A stretch of 45,402 bases of DNA from Oribacterium sp. NK2B42 (GCF_000424445.1 NZ_AUJX01000034.1:1-45402); one strand, 5' to 3'. Counted from the stretch's first letter, positions 33,560-41,813 are shown. Program-made: numbers and translations. Notes: generated by a model from the sequence alone, not told the origin.

Positions 33560-35089
33560 TCAATTTATAGTTTTCATTGCCTCTTCCATGCTCATGCCAT
33601 TTGCGATAGCTTCCTTACGCTTCAGATTGACTTCCTGGATCTGCCGCATCTTTTCCCCCGTAAGAGCGTACCCCTTCATTGCGATCAGGGTTACAGCCCA
33701 GGCCAACATGGGAACTATACAAAAAAGCATGATAACAACCGCATTCATGCCTGATGAATAAGGCGTCTCTGCAGTTGGAAGATTCTGTATTCCGATAATA
33801 CTTACAGCTATACCTACGACTGTTGCGGAAAGTGATGAAACAAGCTTATCTACCAGTGAAAAAAGCGTTCCCATGATTCCGGGTATGTACTTTCCCGATC
33901 TGTAAGTTTCATAATCCGAACAGTCTGCCACCATAGGAATCGGCATATCAGCCGTTGAGTAATAAGCGCCATAACCGATACCAAAAAGCAAGATGAATAA
34001 AACGGTATAAAGATTTATTGAAACGCGGCCATCAGACAAGAACGAAAGATTCCTTGATGGCACACCCTCTTTCCAAAAAAGGAGGAGGACCAATACTCCT
34101 ACGTAGCACATAAGTGCCACCGATACATACCTTAGAAGCGATGCTTTCTGCCCCTTCTTTTGGCTGGTTCTGACTGTCAAAACGAAGAACGGTACTGAGA
34201 ACACGTAGCCGACTATCATCATCGGAAGATAGAGACCATCGTAATTTCCCATCATGCAGCCATATAGCATGCACAAAACAGTGGTATTGGTTGCTATGGA
34301 CAGAGCCAGCTTACATCCGGCGCCGGCGATCATAAGCCTCTTCATAGGGTCATTGTTCTTAAGGATCTCGACGTATTCCGAAAGTTTGACCTTCTCCTGT
34401 TTTGCTCCACCGATTCCGAAGTATTGCGGCTGATCTTTTTCCCAGATCCCGATGATCGCAAGTGCTGTGAGCACCATCGACACTGTGATCCCGATGGGTG
34501 TCAGCACCCTGTAAAAGCTCGCACTTGAATAGTCTGCAACATTTGCTCTTATGATCGGTGCAAGGAACTGCATAACTCCCATTCCCGCAAGAGATCCGAC
34601 TGTATTAAAGATTGTAAAAAGCGGTCTCTGTGAAGGGTCGGAAGTCAGAACCGTCTGTCCTGCTCTGGTGCAGGAAGTCTGAAATGTATATCCGATAACC
34701 CATATGGCATAAAGACCCACGAAAGCTATATATCTGAAAGCCATCATACTCTCAGGAATATTTGGCGTTATCATATACATCGTTATGATGCTGAGTGCCA
34801 TTATGATATTTCCGATGACCATAAATGGTCTGAATTTACCAAATTTGCCGTTGGTCCTGTCCATCAGCGCACCGATGATCGGGTCTGTGAAAGCATCAAA
34901 CACTCTCATTCCCGTAACCATGATCGATGCAAACAAGATCCCAAGGTTCAGAACATTAGAGCCAAAGGTCGCAATGTAGGACAAAACCAGGACATAGTAG
35001 ACATTGGTAGCTCCATTGTTAAGAGGAAAAAGCACCAGCTGATAGGGCTTTGCTTTATTGCCCCTTTCCTGTGTAACAGTATTTCCCAT
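33560..35089 (-). CDS. GPH-family (glycoside-pentoside-hexuronide) cation symporter
   Basis: This 509-residue membrane protein has about twelve spans and the GPH/MelB signature FDAFTDPIIGALMDRTNGKFGKFRPFMV. It probably imports a beta-galactoside, beta-glucoside or other oligosaccharide with H+ or Na+. The ATG at 35089 is chosen because AGGAG lies seven bases upstream and earlier starts would run toward the GH2 gene. Its stop (TGA, 33560-33562) lies 14 bp before the GH3 start, whose ribosome site it nearly touches, so the two are tightly coupled. Confidence 0.92.
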   Translation of the reverse strand: MGNTVTQERGNKAKPYQLVLFPLNNGATNVYYVLVLSYIATFGSNVLNLGILFASIMVTGMRVFDAFTDPIIGALMDRTNGKFGKFRPFMVIGNIIMALSIITMYMITPNIPESMMAFRYIAFVGLYAIWVIGYTFQTSCTRAGQTVLTSDPSQRPLFTIFNTVGSLAGMGVMQFLAPIIRANVADYSSASFYRVLTPIGITVSMVLTALAIIGIWEKDQPQYFGIGGAKQEKVKLSEYVEILKNNDPMKRLMIAGAGCKLALSIATNTTVLCMLYGCMMGNYDGLYLPMMIVGYVFSVPFFVLTVRTSQKKGQKASLLRYVSVALMCYVGVLVLLLFWKEGVPSRNLSFLSDGRVSINLYTVLFILLFGIGYGAYYSTADMPIPMVADCSDYETYRSGKYIPGIMGTLFSLVDKLVSSLSATVVGIAVSIIGIQNLPTAETPYSSGMNAVVIMLFCIVPMLAWAVTLIAMKGYALTGEKMRQIQEVNLKRKEAIANGMSMEEAMKTIN

Positions 35090-35123
35090 TTTCATACTCC
35101 TATTTTCACATCTGTATTCCGAA

Positions 35124-37121
35124 TCAGGTCCAGTTAGCCCCTTTATCTCCCGGATCCTTAAGGCAATACTCCGGATTTGGAGCTGCAACTCTCACAAATT
35201 TTGCGCAGTCTTTGAAAGCTCCGCTTACGGCAGTGATATCAGTTTCTTTTCCTATCTCACCGAGACTTACTTCAAACTCAAACACATGCTGTCCATGCTT
35301 TGTCTCAAGCTTTTTTCCATCTGCAAAAAGAGTTATCTCATTCTGATTTGAATAAACCTTGAGCCTGATCCTGTTCTTTGTTCTCTGAACAAATCTCTTT
35401 GAAGCTATATGCACGAAAGGATCCTCGCTCCACCATGCTTTGTAGAGATAAAAGCTGTCTTTTTTTGTCTTTCTGTCAAAAGTAACAAGACCCTTATGAT
35501 TCATTCCGGGTTCACCGCCCTGATTTCTGGCATCTGCCGCAAAATCAAACATGTTCCAGACATGTGTCGCCCACATAAACGGATTTCTTTCAAAGCACTT
35601 CAGCATGTACTCATGGTAGACAGCCTGGTATTCCTCAGTGTGGTCACCTCTGTGAGGATTTTCAGAATGAAGGTTGGGCATTCCCTCACATCCGTATTCT
35701 GAATAACCCAGGCATCTGTTCGGATAAACCAGATGGAAGAATCTCATCCATAGATCATTTAAGAACAGTCCCGGAACATACCAGCCGAGATACAGATTCC
35801 AGCTGACTGTATCTGTGATATGTGCCACCTTATTGAAGGGACTGCACGCCGCATAGCAGGCAAGTGTGGTAAATCTCGTATCATCCATTTCATGGCACAG
35901 ATCATTAAGTATTCTGTGGTTTTCCATCATGTCCTTTTTATTTTTTGTTGAGATCGTGATCTCATTGGATATTCCCCAGCAGACGATAGATGGATGATTG
36001 TAGTTCTGTATGATAAGTTCTTTCATCTGGCTGATGGTGTTATCCCTTCCATCAGGCATGTGCTCGGAGATGTAAGGGATCTCTGCCCAGACTATCATTC
36101 CTCTCTCATCACAAAGATCATAGAAATACTGACTGTGCTGATAGTGAGCAAGTCTTATGGTATTGGCACCCATCTCGCAGATAAGGTCTATATCCTCTTT
36201 GTGCATTTCATTTGTTATGGCATTTCCAAGGCCTTTTCTGTCCTGATGTCTTGATACGCCGTGAAGCGCATAGCTTTTTCCATTCAGGTAGAAACCTGTC
36301 TTTGGATGATAATGAAAATCTCTTACACCAAATCTTGTTTCTATCTCATCTACCGCTTCTCCGGCTTCAATCAGGGTGGCCTTCAGATGATATAGATAGG
36401 GGTTCTTTATGCCTTCCCACAGATGAACATCACCGATGATAAATTCATGTTCTAAACAAAAACTGCCATCACCGGAACTCTTTTCCTGCTGACTCCTTCT
36501 GTCTTCATGGCAGATCTTTGCTTCATGGATCACTTTTTCATCAGCATCAAGAACCTCAATGCTCACATCAGCACTGCCACTGTTTACGTACAGAAAAGCC
36601 TTACCTATAGCTTTTTTGTAGCCTTCAACAGGCTTTGCCTTGATCCGGATCCCTCTTGTTCCATAATGATCAAGATCAAAATGGCTCCTGCTGACCACCA
36701 GCAGATTTACGTCCCTGTAAATTCCTCCATAAAATGTAAAGTCTGCTTTCTGCGGATAGACCCTTGTATTTGGCCTGTTATCCACCAAAACTTTAAGGTG
36801 GTTATCCTTGTCTTTCAGATAATCTGTTATGTCCTTTCTGAATGTTGAGTACCCACCCTCATGGCGGATCACCTCTTCTCCATTCAGATAAACAGTACTT
36901 TCTGAATTAACTCCATCAAACTGTATATAAACGCACTCTTTGTCCTTATCAAAAACAGGCGCATCAAAGGTCTTTTCATAGGTCGCCAATGCTCTCAGAT
37001 AATCATTTCCGCCATCCTGACCATCAACTGCATTCCAGGTATGAGGAACGTCAACCTTTTCATCATATTTGCCTTCTATCTGAAAATGCCAGTCCTTATT
37101 AAGGGAAAAAAATCTTCGCAT
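35124..37121 (-). CDS. Glycoside hydrolase family 2 (beta-galactosidase-like)
   Basis: This 665-residue cytosolic enzyme has no signal peptide. It has a jelly-roll domain (about 1-150), an immunoglobulin-like domain (about 150-270) and a TIM barrel with LHGVSRHQDRKGLGNAI, acid/base E387 in WGISNEIT and nucleophile E475 in GYSEYGCEG. The HGVSRHQD block favours beta-galactosidase, but glucuronidase or another GH2 activity cannot be excluded. It is shorter than LacZ and lacks its fifth domain. It leads the beta-glycoside operon, with AAGGAGATAG before the start. Confidence 0.92.
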   Translation of the reverse strand: MRRFFSLNKDWHFQIEGKYDEKVDVPHTWNAVDGQDGGNDYLRALATYEKTFDAPVFDKDKECVYIQFDGVNSESTVYLNGEEVIRHEGGYSTFRKDITDYLKDKDNHLKVLVDNRPNTRVYPQKADFTFYGGIYRDVNLLVVSRSHFDLDHYGTRGIRIKAKPVEGYKKAIGKAFLYVNSGSADVSIEVLDADEKVIHEAKICHEDRRSQQEKSSGDGSFCLEHEFIIGDVHLWEGIKNPYLYHLKATLIEAGEAVDEIETRFGVRDFHYHPKTGFYLNGKSYALHGVSRHQDRKGLGNAITNEMHKEDIDLICEMGANTIRLAHYQHSQYFYDLCDERGMIVWAEIPYISEHMPDGRDNTISQMKELIIQNYNHPSIVCWGISNEITISTKNKKDMMENHRILNDLCHEMDDTRFTTLACYAACSPFNKVAHITDTVSWNLYLGWYVPGLFLNDLWMRFFHLVYPNRCLGYSEYGCEGMPNLHSENPHRGDHTEEYQAVYHEYMLKCFERNPFMWATHVWNMFDFAADARNQGGEPGMNHKGLVTFDRKTKKDSFYLYKAWWSEDPFVHIASKRFVQRTKNRIRLKVYSNQNEITLFADGKKLETKHGQHVFEFEVSLGEIGKETDITAVSGAFKDCAKFVRVAAPNPEYCLKDPGDKGANWT

Positions 37122-37166
37122 GAACTATCTCCTTATCGTTTTCTGCAGTTTCCTGTCAGCGTCCAC

Positions 37167-37196
37167 ATCATAACAATTTCACAACATCCCATTCAA
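37167..37196 (-). promoter_or_regulatory. Promoter of the beta-glycoside operon
   Basis: On the minus strand TTGAAT (37191-37196), an 18-bp spacer and TATGAT (37167-37172) lie about 50 bp before the GH2 start. The imperfect boxes fit an activator-dependent promoter. One 11-bp repeat lies inside the spacer. Confidence 0.65.
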
Positions 37197-37229
37197 CCGA
37201 GATGGAATAATCGACACTTTTCACAACAT
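37177..37229 (-). promoter_or_regulatory. Two 11-bp direct repeats, candidate LytTR regulator sites
   Basis: On the minus strand ATGTTGTGAAA occurs at 37219-37229 and again at 37177-37187, exactly 42 bp (about four helical turns) apart. LytTR-type regulators bind direct repeats on one helix face. A LytTR response regulator is encoded 1.5 kb upstream. Direct binding is inferred. Confidence 0.5.
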
Positions 37230-37267
37230 AATTTACATGTCTCTGAACTTATTTATGTACAAAAGAA

Positions 37268-37291
37268 AAAGATGCACAAAGATGCATCTTT
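37268..37291 (-). terminator. Terminator of the two-component genes
   Basis: AAAGATGCA-tctttg-TGCATCTTT is followed by TTCTTTTG on the minus strand, shortly past the kinase stop. It separates the kinase/regulator transcript from the GH2 operon. Confidence 0.75.
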
Positions 37292-37324
37292 CTCAAAGGT
37301 CTGATATTAAGTTATATAGATGTT

Positions 37325-38617
37325 TTATGTGAGTGGAAGTATAATATTCAGATGAAATACATCACCTTCTACCTGTGTTTTAAAGGCTCCTCCGAATTTA
37401 TCGACTATCACTTTTATACTCTTTATCCCAAATCCATGTCCGTTTTCAAGATCCTTACTGACAGGAAGCTTATCTTCAAAAGTGATATCCCCTTCAAAAT
37501 AATTCCAGATGTGTATGATAACCGAATCACCAAACTGTTTCAGACTGACATCCACAAGTCTTTTCTCCTTGTCTGACACAGAGGCAGCTCCGGTCCTTGC
37601 ATTGTCTATAGCATTGCCAAACAGAAAATAAAGGGACATACTGTCAAACTTATCAAGCTTATCAGTAAAGCTTACGCAGTTAAGCCTGACACCCTGCTGT
37701 CTGCAAAGAGCTCCCATATTGCGAAGAAGTACATCGATCACATCATTGCCGGTTCTTACGATAGGCGCAAAGCCTTCTATAGACTCCCTTATAGGTGAAA
37801 GATCCGGGATATCAGTCTTTTCTTTACCCGCTAAATGCTCTATATGATTAAGCAGGTGCTTAAGATCATGCATCTGGATATTGTTGAACTCAACCATCTC
37901 TTTCCACTGCTCATACTGTTTCTCAGACGCCGACAAAAGTCCCTTTATGACCATCGATTCAGCCTTTTCCTGCTGCCATTTATGCAGATAGAACTGGATG
38001 GAAAGAGCAAAACTGCAGCACAGGATTGCATAAATGCTGCTGGCCACGATGACCTCATTGCTTAAGTCCTTTGCATCGGCCACCAGTCTGTTAACTCCGA
38101 TACACATAAGAACAACGATGACGGATAAAACATTGAGCCTTATGCTCCCCCTGTCAGGAACCTGGGATCTTGCGACCATTAAATATACTATGGTATAAAC
38201 CACTGTCAGGGTCAGTATCTCCACTATTATCCTGTAGATCACACTGATTTCCAAAAGAGCACTCATAGAAGGGATAAGACTTATGATCGTCATCAGTTTG
38301 AAGGCTATGTGCTGCGTTGCAACTCCCGCTATACAGGAAGAAACAATGGAAAATAAATTCCCTTTGTAACAAAAAAGCATCACCCCTACAGTCAAAGCTA
38401 TGATGAAAAAGAAAAACATAAATCTGTATATGGCGATACTTGCTGCAGGGTAGGTGATACCTGAAGCTATGATCCCGGCGATAACGGCAGCTGCGGGAAA
38501 CCTGACCCAAAAGAGATTTCTCTTTTTATAAGCATGCAAAAATAGAAGTTCCGCCATCAGAACTTCTATGATGTATCCTATTGATTCGAATTTACTAAGC
38601 ATTTCCGCATTTAACAC
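37325..38617 (-). CDS. GHKL (AgrC/CitA-like) sensor histidine kinase
   Basis: This protein of about 430 residues has six or seven N-terminal membrane spans (about 10-215), then a dimerisation helix with the phospho-acceptor H250 in NNIQMHDLKHLLNHI. An HATPase_c domain has the N-box FLFGNAIDNA and G-box GHGFGIKSIK. This layout belongs to the HPK10/AgrC group that pairs with LytTR regulators and often senses peptides or small ligands. No agrB or agrD gene is near. The frame is open from 38650, but GTG at 38617 has GGAG six bases upstream. It follows the regulator by 87 bp. Confidence 0.88.
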   Translation of the reverse strand: MLNAEMLSKFESIGYIIEVLMAELLFLHAYKKRNLFWVRFPAAAVIAGIIASGITYPAASIAIYRFMFFFFIIALTVGVMLFCYKGNLFSIVSSCIAGVATQHIAFKLMTIISLIPSMSALLEISVIYRIIVEILTLTVVYTIVYLMVARSQVPDRGSIRLNVLSVIVVLMCIGVNRLVADAKDLSNEVIVASSIYAILCCSFALSIQFYLHKWQQEKAESMVIKGLLSASEKQYEQWKEMVEFNNIQMHDLKHLLNHIEHLAGKEKTDIPDLSPIRESIEGFAPIVRTGNDVIDVLLRNMGALCRQQGVRLNCVSFTDKLDKFDSMSLYFLFGNAIDNARTGAASVSDKEKRLVDVSLKQFGDSVIIHIWNYFEGDITFEDKLPVSKDLENGHGFGIKSIKVIVDKFGGAFKTQVEGDVFHLNIILPLT

Positions 38618-38704
38618 GACAGACTCCATTCCCAAAACCGGCCGGCGCACAAATGATGATGAAAAGTCATTTCACACCTTTTCCTCCGAATGCCGGTACC
38701 GATA

Positions 38705-39415
38705 TCATCCAAGATAGGTATTAAGCTGCTCCATAAAAGCTTTCTTTTTTGACCTTCCTATCTTGATCCTGTCGGTACCGACTTCTATCTCATCGCCATA
38801 CAACCCTCTTACATATGAGAGATTGACAAGTGCTGAGGCGCTGCATCTGGCGAAATTCACTCCTGAAAGCTCCTTTTCCCTCTCGCCAAGGCCCCCATAA
38901 GAGGTTATGACATCACCTGCAGTGTGGAACATAAGGTCGTGCCCCATAACTTCAATGTACATGATATCACCTGATGACACGATCCTCGTTCCATTCTTGT
39001 CCTTGATCCTGACAGGAATCCCGTCTCTCTGAGACAGCACCCTCATTGCTTTGTCCAGCTTTACGCTGAGATCATTATAATTTATGGGTTTAAGACAGTA
39101 ATCAAGCGCATCCACGCTGTAGCCTTCAGGAGCGTACTGAGGCATGTTGGTAACAAAGAGCAAAAGAACAGTAGGATCCAGTACACGTAGCTTTTTGGCT
39201 GCTTCCATTCCATTCAAAAAGCCTTTTCCAAGTTCTACGTCCATGAACACAATGTCACAGGCCTTCTTGTAATCCTCAAGAAAGCTCTCTGCTTTGCTGT
39301 ATGACTTGATGGAAAAAGCAATTTCTTTTTCCGCACCATATTTATCCAGGCACCGGGTAAGGAATTGCGAATATTCCAGGTCATCTTCTACGATTTCCAC
39401 TCTGTACTGTTTCAT
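38705..39415 (-). CDS. LytTR-family response regulator
   Basis: This 236-residue regulator has a receiver domain (about 4-120), with acidic pocket E10-D11-D12, phospho-acceptor D59 in DIVFMDVELG and lysine in LKPINY. A LytTR DNA-binding domain follows (about 130-235; GDIMYIEVMGHDLMFHTAGD, FARCSASALVNLSYVRGL). It is partnered by the adjacent GHKL kinase. The ATG at 39415 is preferred, preceded by GGATGGAG, which lies inside the truncated toxin frame. The first 35 bp of the gene overlap that fragment in another frame. Confidence 0.92.
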   Translation of the reverse strand: MKQYRVEIVEDDLEYSQFLTRCLDKYGAEKEIAFSIKSYSKAESFLEDYKKACDIVFMDVELGKGFLNGMEAAKKLRVLDPTVLLLFVTNMPQYAPEGYSVDALDYCLKPINYNDLSVKLDKAMRVLSQRDGIPVRIKDKNGTRIVSSGDIMYIEVMGHDLMFHTAGDVITSYGGLGEREKELSGVNFARCSASALVNLSYVRGLYGDEIEVGTDRIKIGRSKKKAFMEQLNTYLG

Positions 39416-39539
39416 AAACACTCCATCCATACTGTCTCATAGCATTTTCCGGTGATTGCAGATTTACTGCGATATACTCATATATCCCATCCATATCACG
39501 CAATGCTTTCTCAGTAATTTTTACAGGATATTCTCTCAT
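39381..39539 (-). pseudogene. Truncated ParE/RelE-type toxin
   Basis: This 52-codon frame reads MREYPVKITEKALRDMDGIY and then EYIAVNLQSPENAMRQY, the N-terminal half of a ParE-like toxin (ITExAxxDLxxIYEYI...SPENA). It starts by ATGA overlap with the RelB antitoxin stop, as in an intact pair. After ENAMRQY the similarity ends where the response-regulator translation signals begin, and the frame stops at 39381. Normal toxins are about 95-100 residues, so this one should be inactive. The rest of the toxin is absent. Confidence 0.8.
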
Positions 39540-39841
39540 CTGTGGTTCTCTCTAAAAGCTGCAAATGCTGCCTTTGCATCCTGTACTCGTCCAGCTTCAA
39601 TATCCTCAAAGCCCTCCTGCAATTTTGCATGAATCTCTGCAGTCGTCATAAGATCTGCATTAATAACATCTGGTGCCTGAGGTAATGAAACCTTAAAAGG
39701 AATTCCACCTGTAAGCGTAATCTGTCTTAAATACATATCAATAGCTGTAGACATAGGAATTCCCAGACGTGAAAGCACATCTTCAGCTGATTTTTTCGTT
39801 GCAGGATTAACTCGTAAATTAAGTGTTGCTGTTTTCTCCAT
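39536..39841 (-). CDS. RelB/DinJ-family antitoxin
   Basis: This 101-residue protein has an N-terminal ribbon-helix-helix (TATLNLRVNPATKKSAEDVLSRLGIPMSTAIDMYLRQI), the hallmark of RelB/DinJ antitoxins, which bind DNA and neutralise a RelE/YafQ/ParE toxin through the C-terminal part. AGGAG lies ten bases upstream. A 27-bp palindrome 23 bp further upstream is the likely autoregulatory operator. Its toxin partner is truncated, so it is now an orphan antitoxin. Confidence 0.9.
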   Translation of the reverse strand: MEKTATLNLRVNPATKKSAEDVLSRLGIPMSTAIDMYLRQITLTGGIPFKVSLPQAPDVINADLMTTAEIHAKLQEGFEDIEAGRVQDAKAAFAAFRENHR

Positions 39842-39863
39842 ATGTATATCAACTCCTTTTATT

Positions 39864-39890
39864 CATTGTAACGCAGTTTGCGTTACAATG
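39864..39890. promoter_or_regulatory. RelB operator palindrome
   Basis: CATTGTAACGCA and TGCGTTACAATG form perfect 12-bp arms around GTT, directly upstream of the antitoxin gene. RHH antitoxins bind such sites to repress their own operon. Confidence 0.75.
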
Positions 39891-39923
39891 CGAGATACCT
39901 TTATACTTCACTGAATGTGGATT

Positions 39924-39987
39924 CTAATTGTTTTTTGCACGATCTAATTTCCACAGCAATTCTTCCGGAGAATTTTTTATATCTATA
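39924..39987 (-). pseudogene. Protein-coding tail fragment next to a solo IS end
   Basis: The minus frame reads IDIKNSPEELLWKLDRAKNN and stops at 39924. It has a natural protein-like composition but no start and begins exactly outside the solo IS terminus at 39988. It is probably the tail of a gene disrupted by the lost IS. The family was not identified. Confidence 0.4.
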
Positions 39988-40023
39988 TGTGAATTTCCTG
40001 ACCTTTTAACTCTCCTCGTTTTC
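39988..40023. repeat. Solo IS terminal repeat
   Basis: TGTGAATTTCCTGACCTTTT and the bases that follow are nearly identical to the IS end at 41817-41852 (35 of 36). Outside the TGTG the two loci differ at once. No transposase follows, so this is a stranded IS end. Confidence 0.75.
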
Positions 40024-40038
40024 TTTCATCCAAAGCAT

Positions 40039-40236
40039 TTATTTCAGCCTGATCTTCTGGTTCGGATTGTTTGTTTTCTCCGGATAACTGTATTCAGCCT
40101 CTCCATTTTCAAGCAGTTCCTTCACTATCGTTCGAATCGTATCTGGCTTGATAACCACCTCTATCTGGGCATAAGGGAAGAAATCATCGGGACTCTCATT
40201 GAAAAACATAAGTCCCACATTGATCGGCAGTGCCAT
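40039..40236 (-). pseudogene. Fragment of an AlbA_2/RecG-like helicase-type regulator
   Basis: This 65-codon frame contains LPINVGLMFFNESPDDFFPYAQIEVV, a block well known inside Divergent-AAA (AlbA_2) domain proteins annotated as ATP-dependent helicase-like regulators. It is then joined directly to a winged-helix-like C-terminus (TIRTIVKELLENGEAEYSY...). The full protein is about 400-500 residues, so most of both sides is missing. The ATG lies at the edge of a tract of tandem GTCCCTTA-type repeats. Confidence 0.65.
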
Positions 40237-40261
40237 AGCTGTCCCTCATCTTTCTCTTAAG

Positions 40262-40300
40262 GTGTCCCTTAAGCTGTCCCTTATCATGTCAAAGGGACAC
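40262..40300. repeat. REP-like hairpin with tandem TGTCCCT units
   Basis: GTGTCCCTT and AAGGGACAC pair across 21 bp. Just before and inside are further TGTCCCT copies (near 40246, 40263 and 40275). The structure resembles short palindromic repetitive elements. Confidence 0.55.
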
Positions 40301-40335
40301 TTGATGGTCAAGTTATTCTCTTTGGAATGAACCCG

Positions 40336-40384
40336 GGGGGACGGAGTTAATGGACCATTTTATGGTTCATTAACTCCGTCCCCC
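40336..40384. repeat. 49-bp near-perfect palindrome (REP-like)
   Basis: GGGGGACGGAGTTAATG and its complement CATTAACTCCGTCCCCC enclose ACCAT-ttt-ATGGT, with one mismatch pair. It is G+C-rich at the base, lies 47 bp past the ATPase stop and could also act as a terminator, though no T-run follows. Confidence 0.65.
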
Positions 40385-40430
40385 ACAAGTTCCGAATCGG
40401 AGAAAAATCATATTTCAAATCGGAGAAATA

Positions 40431-41690
40431 TTATATGTACCAATATGGGATTTGCAGTACATTATCTCTTAAAGCACCTGGCATAGAGCACATACATACA
40501 ACTGCTCCTGTTCCTCTTTTCTTTTCAGGAATCTTATCCAACACCTGAAAGGCCGATGTCATATCAGCAGAAACATTGCTGCTTTGCTTGATCTCAATAG
40601 GATATAGGATACCATCTTGCTCTACGATAAAATCAATCTCTGCTTCCTCGTATGATTCATCACCGTTCTTTTTGACTTTCTTCTTATCTTTCCCTCTGTA
40701 ATATGAAACAAAGTACCGATAATCTAATCCTCTGTTAGAATAGCTTTTTAATATCTCTGAAATCACAAATGTTTCAAAAAATTCTCCACTCATTGCGCCT
40801 GTCGCTAATGTTTCAGGGGTGAGCCATCTTGTAAGATATGCCGCCAATCCGGTATCTCTGAAATAGAGTTTAGGAGTTTTTATTGCTCTTTTTAATGCGC
40901 TGTTAGCATATGGTTCAAGTATATATACAATTCCCGAAGCTTCCAGAACAGAGACCCAATTCTTTATAGTTTTCGCATCCTTACCGACCTCATCAGCTAT
41001 ATTTGAGTAATTAAGCATCTGTCCTGTTCTGGCCGCACAAGCTACCATAAATCTGCGAAATGCGTCCAAATCCTGGACTGCAGCCAGCTCTCTGACATCC
41101 CGCTCTAAATATGTCTTGACATAACTGGAAAAAAACATGGCCCAATCCATATCCGGATCCTGCATCTCAGGATATCCGCCTCTATGGATAATACTCCAGA
41201 TATTATCAGGCTTTACAGCATCTGTATTTCTCTTCTTAATATAATCCATAGTAGGAAGAAATGGTTCAGTAAACCTGCTCTCCATTATCTCTCTAAGTGA
41301 TAATGGAGGAAGTTCGATAATAGCCACTCTGCCAGCCAATGAATCAGATACCAGTTCCATAAGTTTGAAAGGCTGAGATCCCGAAAGATAAAATAAACCT
41401 TTTGAATCATTATTATCACTGGATTGCTTAATATATCTAAACAATGAGGGCACATACTGAATCTCGTCCAAAAATATAGGTGGAGTGTTTAATGACATGA
41501 ACATCTCCGGATTATTCTTTGCCTGTTCTTCCGCGAATGGGTCATCAAACGATATCTGCTTTATTTCAGGATATAAATGCTTAATCAACGTGGATTTGCC
41601 TGTCTGCCTAGCCCCTGTGATCAATACGCACTTAAAAGTACTGGCAGAATGTGCTACCACATCCTCAATAGCTCTTGTGATATATTGCAT
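40431..41690 (-). CDS. DUF4143 / AAA_14 ATPase
   Basis: This 419-residue protein has an N-terminal AAA domain: Walker A GARQTGKST (K32), Walker B PPIFLDEIQ (D75-E76) and a sensor-like LFYLSGSQPFKL. A DUF4143 C-terminal domain follows, with a PD-(D/E)XK-like core (EIDFIVEQDGILYPIEIKQ). Such ATPases are frequent, mobile, often solitary and of unsettled role. Proposed roles include defence or toxin-antitoxin-like behaviour. GGAGG lies ten bases upstream of the start. Two 33-bp palindromes sit in the promoter region. Confidence 0.9.
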   Translation of the reverse strand: MQYITRAIEDVVAHSASTFKCVLITGARQTGKSTLIKHLYPEIKQISFDDPFAEEQAKNNPEMFMSLNTPPIFLDEIQYVPSLFRYIKQSSDNNDSKGLFYLSGSQPFKLMELVSDSLAGRVAIIELPPLSLREIMESRFTEPFLPTMDYIKKRNTDAVKPDNIWSIIHRGGYPEMQDPDMDWAMFFSSYVKTYLERDVRELAAVQDLDAFRRFMVACAARTGQMLNYSNIADEVGKDAKTIKNWVSVLEASGIVYILEPYANSALKRAIKTPKLYFRDTGLAAYLTRWLTPETLATGAMSGEFFETFVISEILKSYSNRGLDYRYFVSYYRGKDKKKVKKNGDESYEEAEIDFIVEQDGILYPIEIKQSSNVSADMTSAFQVLDKIPEKKRGTGAVVCMCSMPGALRDNVLQIPYWYI

Positions 41691-41709
41691 TGAATCTAGC
41701 CCTCCAAAT

Positions 41710-41742
41710 TGACTAATCCGGAATGTGATTCCTGATTAGTCA
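41710..41742. promoter_or_regulatory. Palindrome 1 upstream of the ATPase
   Basis: TGACTAATCCGGAAT-gtg-ATTCCTGATTAGTCA has 15-bp arms with one mismatch. It starts 20 bp upstream of the ATPase ATG, so it lies in the leader or over the promoter. Confidence 0.7.
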
Positions 41743-41780
41743 AATTATATCATGCTCCGGATATATCAACAAGTTGAATG

Positions 41781-41813
41781 TGACTAATTCGGAATCCAAT
41801 TCCGCATTAGTCA
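41781..41813. promoter_or_regulatory. Palindrome 2 upstream of the ATPase
   Basis: TGACTAATTCGGAAT-cca-ATTCCGCATTAGTCA repeats the plan of palindrome 1 with the same arm ends and 33-bp length. Its start is 71 bp further upstream and it ends three bases before the IS terminus. Confidence 0.7.

Noticed and set aside
37325-39415. An agr-type quorum-sensing locus (agrBDCA)
   Set aside because: The kinase and LytTR regulator resemble AgrC/AgrA, but no AgrB-like membrane protease or short AgrD peptide gene was found around them.
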